Shown in pieces: positions 27,482-38,983 of a stretch of DNA of 64,000 bases; position 1 is the first letter of the stretch; each line of letters starts with the position of its first letter. The position numbers and the translations under genes are program-made. The DNA is from an uncultured Collinsella sp. (GTDB lineage Bacteria; Actinomycetota; Coriobacteriia; Coriobacteriales; Coriobacteriaceae): NCBI GenBank assembly GCA_902497025.1, contig CABVDJ010000008.1, forward strand, positions 4,903 to 68,902, read 5' to 3'. A model generated the notes under the pieces. It saw only the letters and a program-made list of their open reading frames with translations, was not told the origin of the DNA and ran no database searches.

Positions 27482-28837
27482 ATGTCTGCTATTGATATTG
27501 TGCTTGTTGTGATCGCCTTGGTGGCGGTGGGGGTTGCTGTGACCTGCGCCCTCCAGCTCAAGAGCCTGCGTGCCGAGCTGCGGGAGCGTGGCGACAGTAG
27601 CGCGGAAACGCTGGCAGCACTCGAACAGGCCAACAACGCGCTCGATGCCCTGAACGTCGCGCTGGCCGAAACCCGCCGCACGGCCAATGCCATCGCGCAG
27701 CAGCAGACGACCGATGCGGCCGTGGAGCAGCAACGTTACCTGACCATCGCGCGCGAGTTCTCGCAAGCTGGTGACCGGATGGATGACTTGCGCCGCGAGA
27801 CGGCCCAACAGCTCGGCGCCAATCGCGAGGGCATCGAGCATCGCCTGGACAAGGTGCGCGAGACGGTCGATGCTCAGCTGGGCGCCATCCGCAAAGACAA
27901 CAACGTGCAGCTCGATCAAATGCGTGCGACGGTGGACGAGAAGCTCTCTCGCACGCTCAACGATCGCCTGTCGGCATCGTTTAAGCAGGTGAGCGACCAG
28001 CTCGAGGCCGTGTACAAGGGCCTGGGCGACATGCAGTCCATCGCCACCGGCGTGGGCGACCTTAAGCGCGTGCTGGGCAACGTGAAGGCGCGTGGCATTT
28101 TGGGCGAGGTGCAGCTGGGTGCAATTCTGGCGGACATCCTTACACCCGACCAGTATCTGGAAAACGTCGCCACCAAGCCCGGCGCCTCGGAGCGCGTTGA
28201 GTTTGCCGTCAAGCTGCCGGTGGACGAGGGCGACCCCGTGCTGCTGCCGATTGACTCCAAGTTTCCGGGCGACGCGTACGAGCACTTGCTCGACGCGCAG
28301 GAGTCGGGCGATGCGGAGACCGTGGCGGCTGCGCGCAAGACGCTCGACACCATGGTCAAGCGCGAGGCCAAGGACATCTGCGAAAAGTACCTGAGTGTGC
28401 CGGCAACGACCAACTTTGGCATCATGTTCGTGCCGTTTGAAGGACTGTACGCCGAGGTCGTCAGCCGCCCCGGGCTTATCGAGACCCTGGGCCGCGACTA
28501 TCACGTCAACGTTGCCGGTCCCAGCACCATGGCGGCCATCCTCAACAGCCTGCAGATGAGTTACCAAACGTTTAAGCTGCAAAAACGCACCGATGACGTG
28601 CTGCGCGTGCTCTCCGCTGTCAAGGCCGAGCTGCCGCGCTATCAAAAGGCGCTGCGCCGCGCCCAGCAGCAGATCGAGACCGCGGGCAAAACGGTCGAGG
28701 GCATCATCACCACGCGCACCAACGTTATGGAGCGCAAGCTCAAGGACATCGACGCGCTGGAAGATGCCGACCAAGCCGATGAGATCTTGGGACTCACGCC
28801 CGCGGACCTTCTCACAGACCAAGAAGACGAGGACTAA
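27482..28837 (+). CDS. rmuC: DNA recombination protein RmuC
   Basis: The 451-residue protein has an N-terminal membrane helix (DIVLVVIALVAVGVAVTCAL), a long coiled coil (about residues 30-180) and the RmuC nuclease-like domain with GNVKARGILGEVQLGAIL, LPIDSKFPGDAYEHLL and NFGIMFVPFEGLYAEV. RmuC proteins limit inverted-repeat rearrangements, which is of interest given the many inverted repeats in this window. The ATG at 27482 is chosen over 27449 by position relative to a GGCGGAG site. Confidence 0.92.
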   Translation: MSAIDIVLVVIALVAVGVAVTCALQLKSLRAELRERGDSSAETLAALEQANNALDALNVALAETRRTANAIAQQQTTDAAVEQQRYLTIAREFSQAGDRMDDLRRETAQQLGANREGIEHRLDKVRETVDAQLGAIRKDNNVQLDQMRATVDEKLSRTLNDRLSASFKQVSDQLEAVYKGLGDMQSIATGVGDLKRVLGNVKARGILGEVQLGAILADILTPDQYLENVATKPGASERVEFAVKLPVDEGDPVLLPIDSKFPGDAYEHLLDAQESGDAETVAAARKTLDTMVKREAKDICEKYLSVPATTNFGIMFVPFEGLYAEVVSRPGLIETLGRDYHVNVAGPSTMAAILNSLQMSYQTFKLQKRTDDVLRVLSAVKAELPRYQKALRRAQQQIETAGKTVEGIITTRTNVMERKLKDIDALEDADQADEILGLTPADLLTDQEDED

Positions 28838-28848
28838 TTGTAACAAGA

Positions 28849-28889
28849 CGGTGGGGCACCGGCGCAAACGCGGGCGCCCCACCGCTTTT
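28849..28889 (+). terminator. rmuC terminator
   Basis: CGGTGGGGC pairs with GCCCCACCG, followed by CTTTT, 12 nt after the stop. Confidence 0.75.
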
Positions 28890-28962
28890 CGTATCGCACT
28901 TGTCTGAAGGGCTCCAATGTGCAACAAGGGCGTTTCGCCCTATCAGATGCGAAAGGAAGACC

Positions 28963-30801
<1,839 letters not shown>

Positions 30802-30815
30802 GCCGAGGAGTCGTT

Positions 30816-31481
30816 ATGCCACGCGAGACCAATGCCGCCAAACGCGAGCGCGCCGTTGAGGTGTGCGAGCGCCTCAACCGTCGCTATGGCCCGGTCGAGT
30901 GTTTTTTGGATCACGAGAATCCCTTTAGGCTGCTCATCGCGGTGCTGCTCTCGGCGCAGACGACCGACGCGCAGGTCAACAAGGTGACGCCGAAGCTGTT
31001 TGCCCAGTGGCCCACGCCCGAGGCCATGGCCGGGGCGAGCGTGACTGACGTGGCAGACACCATCAAGTCACTCGGCTTCTACAAGAGCAAAGCCAAGCAT
31101 GCCGTCGAGGCCGCGCAGATGATCGTCGCCGACTATGGCGGCGAGGTGCCGGCCGACATGAAGGAACTCGTGAAGCTGCCGGGCGTGGGACGCAAGACGG
31201 CGAACATCGTGCTCAACGTGGGGTATGGCATCGTGGAGGGCATTGCGGTGGACACGCATGTCAACCGCATTGCGCACCGCCTGATGCTGAGTCCCAAGAC
31301 GCATGCAAAGGAGCCGCTCAAGACCGAGCAAGATCTGCTCAAGATTTTGCCGCACGAGTATTGGGAGTCGGTCAACCATCAGTGGATCACCTTCGGTCGC
31401 GAGATCTGCGACGCCCGCAAACCCAAGTGTGACGAGTGTCCGCTGGCAGATTTGTGCCCCAGCGTGCGCGTGGCGGGGTAG
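30816..31481 (+). CDS. nth: Endonuclease III
   Basis: The 221-residue base-excision repair enzyme removes oxidised pyrimidines and nicks the abasic site. It has the HhH motif LPGVGRKTANIVL with the catalytic Lys, the catalytic Asp in AVDTHVNRIAHRL, and a complete 4Fe-4S motif CDARKPKCDECPLADLC (C-x6-C-x2-C-x5-C). The ATG at 30816 follows GAGGAG. It lies just behind the ABC exporter and before mfd, a repair-rich neighbourhood. Confidence 0.95.
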   Translation: MPRETNAAKRERAVEVCERLNRRYGPVECFLDHENPFRLLIAVLLSAQTTDAQVNKVTPKLFAQWPTPEAMAGASVTDVADTIKSLGFYKSKAKHAVEAAQMIVADYGGEVPADMKELVKLPGVGRKTANIVLNVGYGIVEGIAVDTHVNRIAHRLMLSPKTHAKEPLKTEQDLLKILPHEYWESVNHQWITFGREICDARKPKCDECPLADLCPSVRVAG

Positions 31482-31585
31482 GGCGGAACGCATCTTCGTC
31501 TGGCGTTTTTTGCGGGGCTGGGTTTGCCCTTGAGCCGGAGTCCTCTCCATGCGCTACCATGACAGACAATGTATTTGACGTACGA

Positions 31586-31613
31586 CCCGCCGAGCTTGCC
31601 CCGGCGGGCTTTT
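31586..31613 (+). terminator. Terminator-like hairpin upstream of mfd
   Basis: CCCGCCG pairs with CGGCGGG around a 9-nt loop and is followed by CTTTT, about 25 nt before the mfd start. It may end nth transcription or attenuate mfd. Confidence 0.55.
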
Positions 31614-31638
31614 GGCGTTGCAATGCCGGAGGAACAGC

Positions 31639-34600
31639 ATGCTCATTCACCGTATAGCCGCGCAGCTCTACACTGCCGAGGCACTGCAGACCGTCGAGGC
31701 CGGACTCGATGCTGGCGAGGACGTGACGCTGGCTGTGTCGCAGTCGGGCCGCACGCTTATGGCGGCCGCCCAGTTTGCGCGCCGTCCGCGCCCGACGGTC
31801 TACATTGTGAGCGGCGAGGATGCGGCCGATCGCGCCGCGCGCAGCCTTGCCGCCTATGTGGGCCTGGCGCACGTGTGCCGCTTTCCCGAGCGCAAGGACT
31901 ATCCGTGGCGCGAGCAGGCGCCCGACGACGCCGTGGTGGCGCAGCGCTGCGAGGCTCTGGGGCGTATCGTGCGCGGGGACAACTGCATCATGGTTGCCTC
32001 GGCTCGCGCGTTGCTGCGCTGCGTGCCGCCGGTCGAGAGCCACTACTGGGAGTCCACTACTTTTGCGGTGGGCGAGGAGATTCCCTTTGACGAGGTGCCG
32101 CAGCGCCTGGTGGGCATGGGCTACACCAATGCCGGTGCCGCTGATGCGCCCGGTCTGTTCCGCGTTCACGGCGACACCGTCGAGGTGTTCCCTGCACAGG
32201 AAAAGGCACCCGTGCGCATTGAGTTCTTTGGCGACGAGATTGACCGCATCCGCCGCATGGTGAGCTCAACGGGGCAGACCATCGGCAATGAGGACAGTAT
32301 TGAGATCTTCCCGTGCCGTGAGCTGGCGCTTACCGACGAGGCCGTCCACAACATGCATGTGGCGCTCTACCGCGCCAGCCAGGACGACAGCAAGTTGGCG
32401 GCGCTGCTCGAGATGGTGGATGCGCGCATCGTCACGCCTGAGCTCGACCGCTTTTTGCCGGTGATGTACGGCCAGACTGTGAGCCCGCTGTCGCACGTGA
32501 GCGGCAAGGCGCTCGTGGTGCTGTCCGAGCCGCGCTCGCTGTTCGACGATTGTCTGCGCGCCTACGAGGATATCGAGGCACGTGCCGGCGAGGCGGGGGT
32601 CGACCGTCTGGACGGCCTGTACGTGCGTGCCCAGCAGCTCGACTTTGGTTCCCAGCAACGCCTGAACTATGTGAGCCTCATCCGTGCCGGCGGTGCGGTG
32701 ACGGCCGAGCTCAAGATTGAGCAGCCGGCCATCGCAGGCTCGGACAATCGCTTTATAACGCGCATTCAGGAAGCCGTGGGCAAGCGCTACGCCTGCGTGT
32801 TTGCCATTCCCGATCGCGGTGCGCGCGAGTCGATGGAGCTCACCTTTGGCGACGAGGGCATTACCTTTGAGGAGTCGCTGACGGCCGCGCCCGAAAACGC
32901 AGGCGTCATTGGCGAGCGCGTGCGCGTGGCAGCGGCGGATTCCGCCGACCGTGCTGTCCGCCAGGATGCCCATGCCTCGATCCGCGAGCGCCGCGCCGAC
33001 GCGCTTAACGCCCGCTCGCTCGAGGCGGGCGCCGCGCAGGCTGCCGCCGGCGCCGCCGTGCCCACCATCTCGCGCGGGCGCGTGACCTTTGTCGATGCCG
33101 CTCTGCCGCAGGGCGTGGTGGTGCCCGACGCCAATTTGGCAGTGTTCTCGATTGCCGACCTCAACGCCCGCATGGATGCCAACCGCGCGCGCAGCCGCCG
33201 CAAGGTGGATATTACGCAGATCACCTTCCCGTTTAAGCCGGGTGACTACGTGGTGCACGCTACCCACGGCATCGCGCTCTTTAGCGAGATTGCGCGCCAG
33301 GAAGTGGGCGGCAAAGAGCGCGACTACTTTTTGCTGGAATATGCCGACGGCGACAAGCTCTACGTGCCGCTCGAGCAGGTCGACCGCATCACACGCTATG
33401 TTGGCCCCGACGGCGACAAGCCGCGCCTGACCAGGCTCAATACCGCCGACTGGACGCGTGCCACCAACAAGGCGCGCAAGAACGCCAAAAAGCTGGCGTT
33501 TGACCTGGTCGACCTGTATACACGCCGCTCGTCGATTACCGGTATCGCCTGTCCGCCCGATACGCCCGAGCAGATCGAGATGGAGGAGAGCTTCCCCTAC
33601 GACGAGACGCGCGACCAGCTGGAGGCTATCGCCGACATCAAGGCCGACATGGAGGCGCCCAAGCCCATGGACCGCCTGCTGTGCGGCGACGTGGGTTTCG
33701 GCAAGACCGAGGTCGCCCTGCGCGCGGCGTTTAAGTGCGTGGACTCCGGCCGCCAAGTCATGGTGCTCTGCCCCACGACCATTCTGGCCCAGCAGCACTA
33801 CGAGACGTTCTTTGAGCGCTTTGCCCCGTTTGGCCTCGAGGTCGAAGTGCTCAGCCGCTTCCGCACCCCGGCGCAGCAAAAGCGCGCGCTTAAGGCGTTT
33901 GCCGAGGGCACGATTGATGTGCTCATCGGCACGCACCGCTTGCTTTCTGCCGACGTGAACCCCAAGAACCTGGGCATGGTGATCATCGACGAGGAGCAGC
34001 GATTTGGCGTGCAGCACAAGGAGCAGCTCAAGAACCTGCGCGAGCAGATTGACGTGCTCACGCTTTCGGCAACGCCGATTCCGCGAACCATGCAGATGGC
34101 TACGAGTGGCGTGCGCGACATGAGCCTGATCACCACGCCGCCGACCGGGCGCCGCCCCGTGATCGTGCACGTGGGAGAGTACGACCCCGACGTGGTGAGT
34201 GCGGCGATTCGCCTGGAGGTGGGCCGCGGCGGTCAGGTGTACTACGTGTCCAACCGCGTCAAGACCATCGACGACGCCGTGGCGCGCGTGCACGAGGCCG
34301 CGCCCGAGGCGCGCGTGGGCGTGGCGCACGGCAAGATGAGCCCGCGCGAGGTCGAGGACGTGATGATCGAGTTCGCGACCAAAAAGATCGACGTGCTCAT
34401 CGCCACGACCATCGTGGAGAGCGGTATCGACAACGCGACCGCCAACACACTGATCATCGAGGACTCGCAGCGTCTGGGCCTGGCGCAGCTCTACCAGCTC
34501 AAGGGCCGTGTGGGCCGCTCTGCCACGCAGGCCTATGCGTACTTTATGTTCCCGGGCGAGCTGCCGCTCACCGAGGAGGCAACGGCGCGTCTGACCGCAC

Positions 34601-35271
34601 TTTCTGAGTTCCAGGACCTGGGCAGCGGCATGCGCATCGCCATGCGCGACCTGGAGATTCGCGGCGCCGGCTCGCTTATGGGCGCCGAGCAGCACGGCAA
34701 CCTGTCGAGCGTGGGCTTTGACCTGTTTACGCAGATGCTGGGCCAGGCCGTGGCCGAGGCGCGCGGCGATGACGACGCCGGCGTGGAGGCGGCGAGCGTG
34801 GGTATTAACCTGCCGGCCGACTACTTCTTGTCCGAGGAGTACCTGCCGGCGGTGGACCAGCGCGTGCTCGTGTACCGTAAGCTCGCAGCGGCCGAGGACC
34901 TGGAGAGCATCGACGAGGTGCAGGAAGAGACCGAGGCCGCGCATGGCGAGCTGCCGTTGGCGGGACTCAACCTGTTCAACCGCGCGCGCATCCGCATTCG
35001 CGGCGAGCGTCTGGGGCTCGAGAGCGTCACGCTCAGCGGCGGACGCATCACGTTTTTGGGTGTCGACGTGCCCAAGAAGGTGGCCTTTGAGCTTAAGACC
35101 CGCTATGGCGCGGTGAACTTCCCCAAGAGCCGCAAGCTGTCGGTACCCTACAAGGCAGGCGCCGGTGCGGGCAGCGGCCTGGGTCGCGGCCTCGACGCCA
35201 ACGACGGCACCGGCCCGGTGGCCGCGGCGCTCATGCTGCTGCAACAGCTGGGCGCGAGCGACGATGACTAA
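31639..35271 (+). CDS. mfd: Transcription-repair coupling factor
   Basis: The 1210-residue protein displaces stalled RNA polymerase and recruits UvrA. The N-terminal UvrB-like half is followed by the RNA-polymerase-binding domain (PGDYVVHATHGIALF, near 535) and an SF2 translocase with Walker A GDVGFGKTE (near 685), DEEQRFG (near 785), SATPIPRT and ESGIDNATANT, QLKGRVGRS. The C-terminal TRCF domain has PADYFLSEEYLPAVDQRV. The length is slightly above the usual 1150-1180, with an Ala/Arg-rich insertion at about 430-480. The ATG at 31639 follows GGAGGA. Confidence 0.97.
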   Translation: MLIHRIAAQLYTAEALQTVEAGLDAGEDVTLAVSQSGRTLMAAAQFARRPRPTVYIVSGEDAADRAARSLAAYVGLAHVCRFPERKDYPWREQAPDDAVVAQRCEALGRIVRGDNCIMVASARALLRCVPPVESHYWESTTFAVGEEIPFDEVPQRLVGMGYTNAGAADAPGLFRVHGDTVEVFPAQEKAPVRIEFFGDEIDRIRRMVSSTGQTIGNEDSIEIFPCRELALTDEAVHNMHVALYRASQDDSKLAALLEMVDARIVTPELDRFLPVMYGQTVSPLSHVSGKALVVLSEPRSLFDDCLRAYEDIEARAGEAGVDRLDGLYVRAQQLDFGSQQRLNYVSLIRAGGAVTAELKIEQPAIAGSDNRFITRIQEAVGKRYACVFAIPDRGARESMELTFGDEGITFEESLTAAPENAGVIGERVRVAAADSADRAVRQDAHASIRERRADALNARSLEAGAAQAAAGAAVPTISRGRVTFVDAALPQGVVVPDANLAVFSIADLNARMDANRARSRRKVDITQITFPFKPGDYVVHATHGIALFSEIARQEVGGKERDYFLLEYADGDKLYVPLEQVDRITRYVGPDGDKPRLTRLNTADWTRATNKARKNAKKLAFDLVDLYTRRSSITGIACPPDTPEQIEMEESFPYDETRDQLEAIADIKADMEAPKPMDRLLCGDVGFGKTEVALRAAFKCVDSGRQVMVLCPTTILAQQHYETFFERFAPFGLEVEVLSRFRTPAQQKRALKAFAEGTIDVLIGTHRLLSADVNPKNLGMVIIDEEQRFGVQHKEQLKNLREQIDVLTLSATPIPRTMQMATSGVRDMSLITTPPTGRRPVIVHVGEYDPDVVSAAIRLEVGRGGQVYYVSNRVKTIDDAVARVHEAAPEARVGVAHGKMSPREVEDVMIEFATKKIDVLIATTIVESGIDNATANTLIIEDSQRLGLAQLYQLKGRVGRSATQAYAYFMFPGELPLTEEATARLTALSEFQDLGSGMRIAMRDLEIRGAGSLMGAEQHGNLSSVGFDLFTQMLGQAVAEARGDDDAGVEAASVGINLPADYFLSEEYLPAVDQRVLVYRKLAAAEDLESIDEVQEETEAAHGELPLAGLNLFNRARIRIRGERLGLESVTLSGGRITFLGVDVPKKVAFELKTRYGAVNFPKSRKLSVPYKAGAGAGSGLGRGLDANDGTGPVAAALMLLQQLGASDDD

Positions 35272-35275
35272 CGGG

Positions 35276-35403
35276 TCGACGCTGCAAACGCCCCATTTGG
35301 GCAATCTGACCCTCACTCGTCGGTCGCGTACGCAAGTACGCTTCCCTCCTCCTTCGGGCCACCTTGCCACAAATGGAACGCTTTCGCTTACTTATGCTCA
35401 ACC
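35276..35403. ncRNA. Structured intergenic element, family 1, copy 1 (putative RNA)
   Basis: It begins TCGACGCTGC, has the conserved GCAATCTGAC, a hairpin GCGTAC-GCAA-GTACGC (35326-35341), CACCTTGC, and ends TTATGCTCAACC. The closing stem is CCATTTG with CAAATGG, extended imperfectly outwards. Copies 2 and 3 at 40066-40194 and 48477-48604 keep the unpaired words but change the stems. It lies directly after mfd. Strand of action is unknown. Confidence 0.6.
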
Positions 35404-35486
35404 TGTGAGGGTATTTTCGGGACAAAGCCATCTTCGTCTCACCCACATTGCAGGTTGACCGCCCTTCGCCCGACCGAAAGGAAAGC

Positions 35487-36350
35487 ATGTTCGGGTACAT
35501 CTATAAGAAAGATGCCGCCATTATCGCGGTTGTCCTGTGTCTTTGTCTGGGCGTGGGCAGTTTCTTCGATTATCAGATCTCGAGCGCGCTGTTCAATATC
35601 GGCAGCATGTACGGTCGCTTTATCGAGGCCGCCGGCGAGCTGCCGTTCGAGCTGACGGCGAGCATCGCGGGCGTTATGCTCGTGCGCGCGGTGCGTCCCG
35701 ACTCCAGGGGGAGCAAATGGCTCGCTGTGCTCGGCATCCTCGTCAACGTTGGCCTGACCGGCTACGAGATCGTTTCGTCCCTGAGGGTTGGCGGCAAACT
35801 CATCGCGGCTCAGTTGGTGCTGACGTTTGTGCTGGTCATCGTCGCCAACCTTATCGTCTATCGCCTCACGCGCACGACCGAGCCCGACGAGCTCACACGC
35901 TGGGCGTTGATGGTGCTTGCCGTGTGGGTCGCTCAGGCCATCATCCTCAACGTGATCGTCAAGCCGCTGTGGTCGCGCCCGCGCATGCGCGTGATCGAGG
36001 TCACGCCGGGGCTCAATTTTCAGCCGTGGTGGGTGATCGGCAATCCCGACAAGTGGACCTATATCGCCGCCGGCGTAATCAAGGACGGCTTTAAGTCGTT
36101 CGCGAGCGGGCACACCGCGCATGCGGCGATCGGTCTTATGCTCGCCGGACTTCCCGCGACGGCCTTTAAGGAAAAGCCGTCGCGCCGTCGGGTGGTCTTT
36201 TGGACGGCGGCTGTGGTCGCGGCGCTCGTCGCCTTTGGCCGCATCGTGATCGGAGCGCATTTTTTGAGTGACGTGAGCTGCGGCTTTGCCCTGGTGCTGG
36301 CGCTTGAGTGCCTTGCCGCGCGCATTGCCTATCCCAACGGCGTACAATAG
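35487..36350 (+). CDS. PAP2-family membrane phosphatase
   Basis: The 287-residue integral membrane protein has about six hydrophobic helices and the three PAP2 signatures: KPLWSRPRMR (KxxxxxxRP), FASGHTAHA (SGH) and RIVIGAHFLSD (Rx5HxxxD). Members dephosphorylate lipid phosphates such as undecaprenyl pyrophosphate or phosphatidate on the outer face. The ATG at 35487 follows GAAAGGAAAG. A longer frame from 35448 is not supported. It is followed within 46 nt by the aldolase gene. Confidence 0.88.
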   Translation: MFGYIYKKDAAIIAVVLCLCLGVGSFFDYQISSALFNIGSMYGRFIEAAGELPFELTASIAGVMLVRAVRPDSRGSKWLAVLGILVNVGLTGYEIVSSLRVGGKLIAAQLVLTFVLVIVANLIVYRLTRTTEPDELTRWALMVLAVWVAQAIILNVIVKPLWSRPRMRVIEVTPGLNFQPWWVIGNPDKWTYIAAGVIKDGFKSFASGHTAHAAIGLMLAGLPATAFKEKPSRRRVVFWTAAVVAALVAFGRIVIGAHFLSDVSCGFALVLALECLAARIAYPNGVQ

Positions 36351-36395
36351 CTCCGTTTGAATCATCTGGCCGATACCCGGTAAGAGAGGATTGCC

Positions 36396-37421
36396 ATGCT
36401 CGCGTTTAACAACGACTATTCCCACGGCGCACATCCGGCAGTGCTGCAGGCGCTCGTCGACACCAACATGGAGCCGCAGCCCGGCTACGGTACCGATGCG
36501 CACACCGAGCGTGCCAAGCAGCTTATCCGCGAGGCCTGTCAGGCCCCCGATGCCGACGTGTTTTTTCTGGTGGGCGGCACGCAGGCCAACGCGACGGTGA
36601 TCGACATGCTGCTTGCGCCCTACGAGGGCGTCGTTGCCGCCGAGACCGGCCACGTCGCCGGGCACGAGGCGGGCGCTATCGAGTTTGGTGGTCACAAGGT
36701 GCTCACCATCCCCGGCTACGAGGGCAAGATGCACGTCGAGGATCTCGAAAACTATTTCCAGGTGTTCTACGAAAACGAGAGCCATGAGCACATGGTGTTC
36801 CCGGGCGCCGTGTACGTGAGTCTATCGACCGAGTACGGCACGCTGTATTCCAGGGCCGAGCTCGCGGCGATTCACGCGGTGTGCCAGAAGCGCGAGATTC
36901 CGCTATTTGTGGACGGCGCTCGCCTGGCCTATGCACTGGCGGCCGATGAGTGCGACATTACCCTGCCCGAGCTGGCGCAGCTGTGCGACGTGTTCTACAT
37001 CGGCGGCACCAAGTGCGGCGCGCTCTGCGGCGAGGCTGTGGTGTTCTGCGGCATGCACGCTCCGGCACATCCCATTCCGCGCATTAAGCAGCACGGCGCG
37101 CTGTTGGCCAAGGGCCGCCTGACGGGCGTGCAGTTTGAGGCACTCTTTACCGATGGCTTGTATTTTGAGATTGGTCGACAGGCGATCGAAACCGCGCAGA
37201 CGCTTCGTCGCGTGCTGCACGAGCACGGCTACCGGTTCTTCTTGGAGACGCCGACTAACCAGCAGTTCGTGATTCTGCCCAACGAGGACATGGCGCGCAT
37301 TCGCGAGCATGCGGCGATCGAGTACTGGGAAAAGTACGACGAGACCCACACGGTGGTGCGCTTTTGCACCAGCTGGGCCACGACGCAGGAGGATATCGAC
37401 GCGTTGGCGGCGGTTCTGTAG
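36396..37421 (+). CDS. Threonine aldolase/beta-eliminating lyase family PLP enzyme
   Basis: The 341-residue fold-type I PLP enzyme resembles low-specificity L-threonine aldolases, which cleave L-threonine or allo-threonine to glycine and acetaldehyde. Visible motifs are FFLVGGTQANATVI, AETGHVAGHEAGAIE, IPLFVDGARLAYAL with the PLP-binding Asp, and FYIGGTKCGALCGE with the Schiff-base lysine (Lys206). The start follows AAGAGAGGA. Substrate specificity within the family cannot be fixed from sequence. Confidence 0.85.
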   Translation: MLAFNNDYSHGAHPAVLQALVDTNMEPQPGYGTDAHTERAKQLIREACQAPDADVFFLVGGTQANATVIDMLLAPYEGVVAAETGHVAGHEAGAIEFGGHKVLTIPGYEGKMHVEDLENYFQVFYENESHEHMVFPGAVYVSLSTEYGTLYSRAELAAIHAVCQKREIPLFVDGARLAYALAADECDITLPELAQLCDVFYIGGTKCGALCGEAVVFCGMHAPAHPIPRIKQHGALLAKGRLTGVQFEALFTDGLYFEIGRQAIETAQTLRRVLHEHGYRFFLETPTNQQFVILPNEDMARIREHAAIEYWEKYDETHTVVRFCTSWATTQEDIDALAAVL

Positions 37422-37439
37422 CCTGATGTAATGACGAGG

Positions 37440-37483
37440 GGCCGCTTTGCGCTTGGGTTTGGCGCAAGGCGGCCTTTGTTTTT
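37440..37483 (+). terminator. Terminator after the aldolase gene
   Basis: GGCCGCTTTGCGC pairs with GCGCAAGGCGGCC (one mismatch), followed by TTTGTTTTT. Confidence 0.75.
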
Positions 37484-37499
37484 GAGGGAGAAGGGTTGT

Positions 37500-38090
37500 A
37501 TGACCGAGATGTCCGATCCGACGATTCGTCTGGCGACGCCCGATGATGCGCCGGCCTTGCTTGCCATCTATGAGCCGTATGTGCGTCAGACGGCGATTAC
37601 CTGCGAATACGAGGTGCCGAGCGTTGAGGAGTTCGCCGGGCGCATCGAGCGCACGCTCAAGCGCTATCCGTATCTGGTGATGGAACTGGACGGGCGTCCG
37701 GTAGGCTATGCCTATGTGAGTCCGCTCAACAGCCGCGAGGCATACGACTGGTCGGTCGAGACATCGATCTACCTGGCGCGTGATGTGCGCCACGGCGGGC
37801 TGGGCCGCAAGCTGCATGACGCGCTCAAGCAATGCCTGATCGCGATGGGTATCACCAACATGTGCGCCCTCATCGCCGTGCCGCACGACAAGGACGATGA
37901 GTACCTGACGCACAACAGCCAGGACTTCCATGCCCATATGGGGTATCGCCTGGTGGGCGCCTTTGACCGCTGCGCCCAAAAGTTCGGCCGCTGGTACGAC
38001 ATGTGCTGGATGGAGTTGGTCCTAGCCGAGCGCGTCCCCAACCAACCCAAACCAACCTGGTTCCCCGACCTCCCCAAACCTACCATTTAG
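37500..38090 (+). CDS. GNAT-family N-acetyltransferase (phosphinothricin acetyltransferase-like)
   Basis: The 196-residue protein has a GNAT fold with the acetyl-CoA loop VRHGGLGRKLHDAL and the segment REAYDWSVETSIYL, typical of the PAT/Bar-like subfamily that acetylates amino-group substrates. The ATG at 37500 follows GGGAGAAGGG, and the frame is open further upstream only through a terminator. The natural substrate is unknown. Many chromosomal members act on amino-acid analogues such as methionine sulfoximine. Confidence 0.82.
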   Translation: MTEMSDPTIRLATPDDAPALLAIYEPYVRQTAITCEYEVPSVEEFAGRIERTLKRYPYLVMELDGRPVGYAYVSPLNSREAYDWSVETSIYLARDVRHGGLGRKLHDALKQCLIAMGITNMCALIAVPHDKDDEYLTHNSQDFHAHMGYRLVGAFDRCAQKFGRWYDMCWMELVLAERVPNQPKPTWFPDLPKPTI

Positions 38091-38113
38091 GGACAGGTTT
38101 ATTTTGGCAGGTT
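38090..38113. repeat. Short dispersed repeat GGGACAGGTTTATTTTGGCA
   Basis: An exact 24-nt copy occurs at 57424-57447, and a near copy in reverse orientation at 45530-45552. All three are intergenic. Confidence 0.75.
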
Positions 38114-38834
38114 AGCCGATGGGCTCGGTGTATTTGGCACGGTCGGTGCGCTGGATGCGCTTGGAGACATGGAGCGGTCGGCCGTCGGTGTCGTACACGT
38201 AGTCGGTGATCAGGATCAGCGCCTGCCCGCGCCCAACGTTGAGCAAAAACGCCTCGTTTTGCGAGGCATAGCACACCTCAAAGGTCTTATGTCCCTGTGC
38301 CGGCGCGCGATGGAATTCCTGGCGCAGCGTGGCGTAGAGCGAACCGTTGATATCGCGATCGATGAGTGCTTCGAAGCTCGGTGGTAGATAGGTGGTCTCC
38401 AGGCACAGCGGCGCATCGTCCAGATAACGCAGGCGGACAAGTTTGACGAGCTTGCTGCCCACGGCGACATCGAAGAACTTGGCCGCATTGCCCGCGGCCT
38501 TGGCAAAGCCCGAGTCCACCGTGCGCGTGGTGGGCTTCATACCTTGACCCTGGACCTGTGTCGTGTAGCTCGAAAACACCAGGTTGTTCTCGTGGAGCGC
38601 CGGCGTGTCGGCCACAAAGGCGCCACGCCCGCGCTCGGTGCGCACCAGGCCCTCATCAACGAGCACCTTAAGGGCGTGGCGTACGGTGCTACGCGACAGC
38701 CCCGATTCGTCCATGAGTTCCATCTCGGACGGCAGCTTGTCTCCGCGCGCGTAGGTGCCGGAGGCGATGCGGTCGCGCAGCATGCCCGCCAAGCGCTCGT
38801 ATTGGGTCAGTCTCTTTTTAGATGAAGCGTTCAT
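38112..38834 (-). CDS. GntR/UTRA-family transcriptional regulator (1)
   Basis: The 240-residue repressor has an N-terminal winged helix (YERLAGMLRDRIASG, KLPSEMELMDESGLSRSTVRHALKVL) and a C-terminal UTRA effector domain (about 95-235) that typically binds a phosphorylated sugar. It is transcribed divergently from the SIS-domain gene at 39040. The 205-nt shared spacer contains repeated TGTAT half-sites, so it probably controls that enzyme and itself. Two other GntR/UTRA genes at 47674 and 50821 belong to the same region. Confidence 0.9.
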   Translation of the reverse strand: MNASSKKRLTQYERLAGMLRDRIASGTYARGDKLPSEMELMDESGLSRSTVRHALKVLVDEGLVRTERGRGAFVADTPALHENNLVFSSYTTQVQGQGMKPTTRTVDSGFAKAAGNAAKFFDVAVGSKLVKLVRLRYLDDAPLCLETTYLPPSFEALIDRDINGSLYATLRQEFHRAPAQGHKTFEVCYASQNEAFLLNVGRGQALILITDYVYDTDGRPLHVSKRIQRTDRAKYTEPIG

Positions 38835-38844
38835 GCGATCAACC

Positions 38845-38862
38845 TGTATCTAACCTGTATGC
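38845..38862. promoter_or_regulatory. Candidate GntR operator, copy 1
   Basis: TGTATCTAACCTGTATGC lies 11 nt from the regulator start. A second version, TGTATGTAACTTGTATGC, occurs at 38984-39001 near the divergent SIS gene. Confidence 0.55.
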
Positions 38863-38877
38863 GTATCTAATCAAGCA

Positions 38878-38890
38878 TGTATTCAATACA
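38878..38890. promoter_or_regulatory. Palindromic TGTATTCAATACA site
   Basis: A perfect 13-nt palindrome sharing the TGTAT half-site of the flanking copies, in the same divergent promoter region. Confidence 0.5.
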
Positions 38891-38983
38891 ACAACAAAAC
38901 CGCTGGTATTAAGTTATCGAAAACCGTATCAGCAAATTTTCTAAGACAAATATAGCATACAACTAGTCGACATAACCAAAACA

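Noticed and set aside
32266..35370. A 1034-residue minus-strand frame across mfd
   Set aside because: Antisense shadow of mfd. It has no start site with a Shine-Dalgarno and no recognisable motifs.
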